From Aquifex aeolicus (GTDB lineage Bacteria > Aquificota > Aquificia > Aquificales > Aquificaceae), in the NCBI GenBank assembly GCA_011375045.1, contig DRNB01000179.1:1-7340 (forward strand): DNA of 7,340 nucleotides, read 5' to 3'. The position numbers were made by a program, and so were the translations under genes. This document shows, one piece after another, positions 5,543 to 7,340 of this stretch (its first letter is position 1; the number at the start of each line of letters is the position of its first letter). A model generated the notes under the pieces. The model was not told the DNA's origin and ran no database searches. It saw only the letters and a program-made list of their open reading frames with translations.

Positions 5543-7117
5543 TTAAGGTAAGGGTAGTCCCCCCATACCCCCTAAAAGGTACTTGAGGTGATCTTCCGAA
5601 AAGTCCATACCTACCCCTAAGAAGGCTCCCCTCAGCCTGTCGTTGAGCAGATCATCGCCCCCGAACCGGGTGTAAAGGGGTCCCTTTATCCTCAACTGAA
5701 TTCCCACCTGAAGGTTGGGGTTGAGACCCCTCTCCCCGGGTCTGTCCTTTCTGCCCGTGTCCCATATATCCGAGTATATCCTCACACCCCTGCGGGGGAT
5801 TACATCGAACCCTACACCTCCCGTCGATTCCTTCAGCCCCGCCCTGACCGTAAGGTATCTGTCCTCCCCAACGAAGAAGTTCTTGGCTATCTGAAGGGTC
5901 AGCTCGGGTTTAAACTCCTTCTTTACGATTTCATCGCCCCCTACTATCTGCTCCGTGTAAACCCTTCCCCGGGAATCCCCCACCAGCTCGAGGAGGTAGT
6001 AGGTTTTCCTTTCAGGCTGAACCCTCAGGGACATGTAGCCCTTTGCGTCCCCTTGGGAGTACGCCTCCCCTCCGAAGCCCACGTATATCCTCGTTTTCGT
6101 TATAACCTCTCCAGCCTCTCCAAAAAGCCGGGCTCCCTTGGTTACGCTCTCGTAAAGCTCCTCGTCCGTTACAAGCCTGCCGATGGTTCCCTTGCCGCTT
6201 TCTATCCTGTGAAGTATGTTGTCGAGCCTCTGGGAGCTTCTTCTGAGCTTTTCCGTTATATCGGAGAGGTTGGCGAGGGTTTTCCTCAGATCGTCCCTGT
6301 TCTCGGAAACCACGCTGCTGAGGTTTTCCGCAAGGTCGTTGAGGTTGCTCACGAGGAGGGGCAGATCACCTTTGAGATCGTCTGATATACTCCTCAGATT
6401 GGCTATCAGCGCCCTTACATCCTCCCTGTTTTCGGAGGCTATACCCCTGAGCTCTTCGGAGAGCTTCTCCATGGAAGCTATGGCGGAGGGAAGGGTTCTG
6501 TTAAGGTTATCCGTGAGGGTGCTCATCTGAGCTATCAGAACCCTCAGATTCTCCCTGTTCTCCTGAGCTATCTCGTTGAGGATGCGGGTAAGCTCTCTCA
6601 GGTTAACTATCGCCTGCTGGAGGTTCTCCCTGTTTTCCTGAAGGATCCTGTTGAGGTTTTCAGCCACGAGGCGGAAGCCCTCCGCCGTTCGGGTAAGCTC
6701 CCTTATGAGTTTGTCGGTGTCCGCCACACCCTCCGAGGATACGATCTCCTCTCCCTCCTTCAGCTCACCCGACTTAGGGTTTCCGGGATACACAGCCAGG
6801 AACTTGTCCCCCATGAGACCCAGTGTTCCTATCTGAGCTGAAGCGTCCCTGAAGATCCGGAACTTCTCCTCCACAGCAAACCTTACCCTTACCCTACCTT
6901 CTTCGAGGACTATGTCCGTTACAGTTCCAGCCCGGATGCCCGACACCCTCACCTCCGCTCCTATGGACAGCCCCCCGACGTCCTCGAAGTAAACCACGTA
7001 CTCCTTCATCTTGGGTTTGAACAGGGGAATCTCACCGAAGGTCAGTATCAGGAAGGCGAAGGCGAGCGAGGTTGCCGCCACGAAGGCTCCGAGCTTTACC
7101 TCGGTTGACCAGCTCAT
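5543..7117 (-). CDS. mlaD: MlaD-type MCE lipid-transport protein, long form with C-terminal barrel-like domain
   Basis: MCE proteins form hexameric rings that carry phospholipids between inner and outer membranes. This 524-residue protein has one N-terminal membrane helix (about 9-27) and one MCE domain (about 38-127, with FEDVGGLSIGAEVRVSGI and TLGLMGDKFLAVYPG). A long helical region follows (about 133-310) with four ENRE/ENRD motifs, at residues 161, 186, 229 and 272. The C-terminus (about 343-517) is beta-rich: PERKTYYLLELVGDSRG, ESTGGVGFDV, DIWDTGRKDRPG, and a last strand FLGVGMDFSEDHLKYLL. E. coli MlaD is only about 183 residues. The architecture resembles the long MlaD of diderm Firmicutes such as Veillonella, described as a transenvelope bridge. 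Permease (MlaE) and ATPase (MlaF) genes are not in the window. The ATG at 7115-7117 lacks a Shine-Dalgarno site and sits just after a TATAAT box. An in-frame stop at 7145-7147 rules out a longer form. Confidence 0.9.
   Translation of the reverse strand: MSWSTEVKLGAFVAATSLAFAFLILTFGEIPLFKPKMKEYVVYFEDVGGLSIGAEVRVSGIRAGTVTDIVLEEGRVRVRFAVEEKFRIFRDASAQIGTLGLMGDKFLAVYPGNPKSGELKEGEEIVSSEGVADTDKLIRELTRTAEGFRLVAENLNRILQENRENLQQAIVNLRELTRILNEIAQENRENLRVLIAQMSTLTDNLNRTLPSAIASMEKLSEELRGIASENREDVRALIANLRSISDDLKGDLPLLVSNLNDLAENLSSVVSENRDDLRKTLANLSDITEKLRRSSQRLDNILHRIESGKGTIGRLVTDEELYESVTKGARLFGEAGEVITKTRIYVGFGGEAYSQGDAKGYMSLRVQPERKTYYLLELVGDSRGRVYTEQIVGGDEIVKKEFKPELTLQIAKNFFVGEDRYLTVRAGLKESTGGVGFDVIPRRGVRIYSDIWDTGRKDRPGERGLNPNLQVGIQLRIKGPLYTRFGGDDLLNDRLRGAFLGVGMDFSEDHLKYLLGGMGGLPLP
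6293..6637 (-). repeat. mlaD: ENRE-type helical repeats inside mlaD
   Basis: Four near-identical 12-base units encode ENRE, ENRE, ENRE and ENRD, at 6626-6637, 6551-6562, 6422-6433 and 6293-6304. Spacings are 75, 129 and 129 bases, i.e. 25, 43 and 43 residues, and 43 minus 25 is 18, five helical turns. The residues after each motif are also similar (NL/DV/DL, then a hydrophobic pattern). This indicates an amplified helix module building the stalk between the MCE ring and the C-terminal domain. Confidence 0.8.
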
Positions 7118-7129
7118 GTCTAAGAAGTA

Positions 7130-7135
7130 ATTATA
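7130..7135 (-). promoter_or_regulatory. mlaD: Candidate -10 box of the mlaD-to-tsaD cluster
   Basis: On the minus strand the hexamer is exactly TATAAT. The -35 position with a 17-bp spacer (7153-7158) shows no good match to TTGACA, so only the -10 is convincing. Transcription would start about 7 bases further, near 7122-7124, leaving only some 5-7 bases before the mlaD ATG. Confidence 0.55.
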
Positions 7136-7153
7136 AGGATACCTTCAGGGGAA

Positions 7154-7170
7154 AAGGTTCTCTTGAACTT
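7154..7170. repeat. Imperfect inverted repeat in the divergent promoter region
   Basis: AAGGTTC-TCTT-GAACTT on the plus strand: a GTTC/GAAC core plus flanking partial symmetry around a 4-base centre. It lies upstream of both candidate start sites, where an operator would be expected. It is short enough to arise by chance. Confidence 0.25.
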
Positions 7171-7198
7171 GCGGAGTTTTAACACAAATTTTTATATA
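7169..7198 (+). promoter_or_regulatory. ilvB: Candidate ilvB promoter
   Basis: TTGCGG (7169-7174) and TATATA (7193-7198), or the overlapping TATATT (7195-7200), could serve as -35 and -10 with an 18-20 bp spacer. The -35 matches only its TTG core. The resulting leader of about 20 bases would carry the GGGAG ribosome site. Confidence 0.35.
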
Positions 7199-7226
7199 TT
7201 ACGTTTCAGAAAGTGGGAGAAGAGAA

Positions 7227-7340
7227 ATGCCGAGCAAAGGAGCGGATCTGGTTATAGAAACCCTCAAAGAGGAAGGTGTCGAGGTCATATTCGGGCTGCC
7301 GGGCGGAGCTATCATGGAGGTTTACGACGCCCTCTACAGG
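7227..7340 (+). CDS. ilvB: Acetolactate synthase large subunit, N-terminal part (3' end outside window)
   Basis: Only the first 38 codons are present. The translation begins MPSKGADLVIETLKEEG and continues to VIFGLPGGAIMEVYDAL, the hallmark start of the thiamine-diphosphate-dependent acetolactate synthase catalytic subunit (GA-x-x-(L/V)-x-x-L-x-x-x-GV-x-x-(I/V)FG-x-PGGA). The enzyme joins two pyruvates, or pyruvate and 2-oxobutyrate, in the first common step of branched-chain amino acid synthesis. Other ThDP enzymes share part of this motif, but PGGAIMEVYDAL favours acetolactate synthase. A GGGAG ribosome site (7215-7219) lies seven bases before the ATG. The gene is divergent from mlaD and opens a separate transcription unit. 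The conserved catalytic Glu lies beyond the window edge. Confidence 0.9.
   Translation, partial: MPSKGADLVIETLKEEGVEVIFGLPGGAIMEVYDALYR

Larger units (their letters stand above)
7118..7226. promoter_or_regulatory. Divergent intergenic region between mlaD and ilvB
   Basis: This 109-bp region must hold the start signals for both the minus-strand cluster and ilvB. It is AT-rich on the ilvB side (7177-7200). It contains the mlaD -10 box, a candidate ilvB promoter and an imperfect inverted repeat at 7154-7170. No attenuator-type leader peptide or T-box is apparent, and there is little room for one. Confidence 0.7.

Noticed and set aside
7141..7156. Hairpin terminator in the divergent region (CCTT...AAGG)
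   Set aside because: The arms are only about four bases, there is no T-run after them, and no gene ends here since both neighbours are transcribed away.

Overview
The window is a compact chromosomal segment with almost no non-coding DNA. It holds nine protein genes, two of them cut by the window edges. Base composition is GC-rich (mid-50s % G+C by eye, not computed). Arg is often AGG/AGA and Ile often ATA, coding strands are purine-rich, and the proteins are rich in E, K and R. Together with a long beta-barrel form of MlaD, a signal-anchored CtpA protease and a short M29 aminopeptidase, this suggests a thermophilic diderm bacterium. An Aquificota-type lineage is my best guess, but that is inference and not proven here.

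Layout: (1) At the left edge, plus strand, are the 3' part of recN (DNA double-strand-break repair) and a small Nudix hydrolase gene whose ATG overlaps the recN stop. (2) A six-gene minus-strand cluster fills 7117 down to 1103. In transcription order it is: mlaD-type MCE lipid-transport protein with a C-terminal barrel-like domain; M29 aminopeptidase; Crp/Fnr-family regulator; small secreted protein of unknown function; C-terminal processing protease ctpA; and tsaD (tRNA t6A synthesis). Its 3' end runs tail-to-tail into the Nudix gene with a 12-bp overlap. (3) A 109-bp divergent intergenic region (7118-7226) separates mlaD from the plus-strand start of an acetolactate synthase large subunit gene (ilvB), which runs off the right edge. 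No stretch longer than 300 bases lacks a gene.

The minus-strand genes are tightly coupled: 37-bp gap, 46-bp overlap, 11-bp gap, then two 4-bp ATGA overlaps. They are probably one transcription unit starting at a TATAAT box just before mlaD. Four of the six products concern the cell envelope or protein turnover (MlaD, M29 peptidase, secreted protein, CtpA). A regulator sits in the middle and a housekeeping tRNA-modification gene is at the end.

The points most worth a second look are: the long MlaD (anchor, MCE, helical repeats, barrel-like end), which would by itself bridge inner and outer membranes; its near-leaderless start; the internally duplicated, two-cysteine secreted protein; and the 46-bp overlap of the aminopeptidase and regulator genes. 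I saw no mobile element, CRISPR array, RNA gene or defence system.
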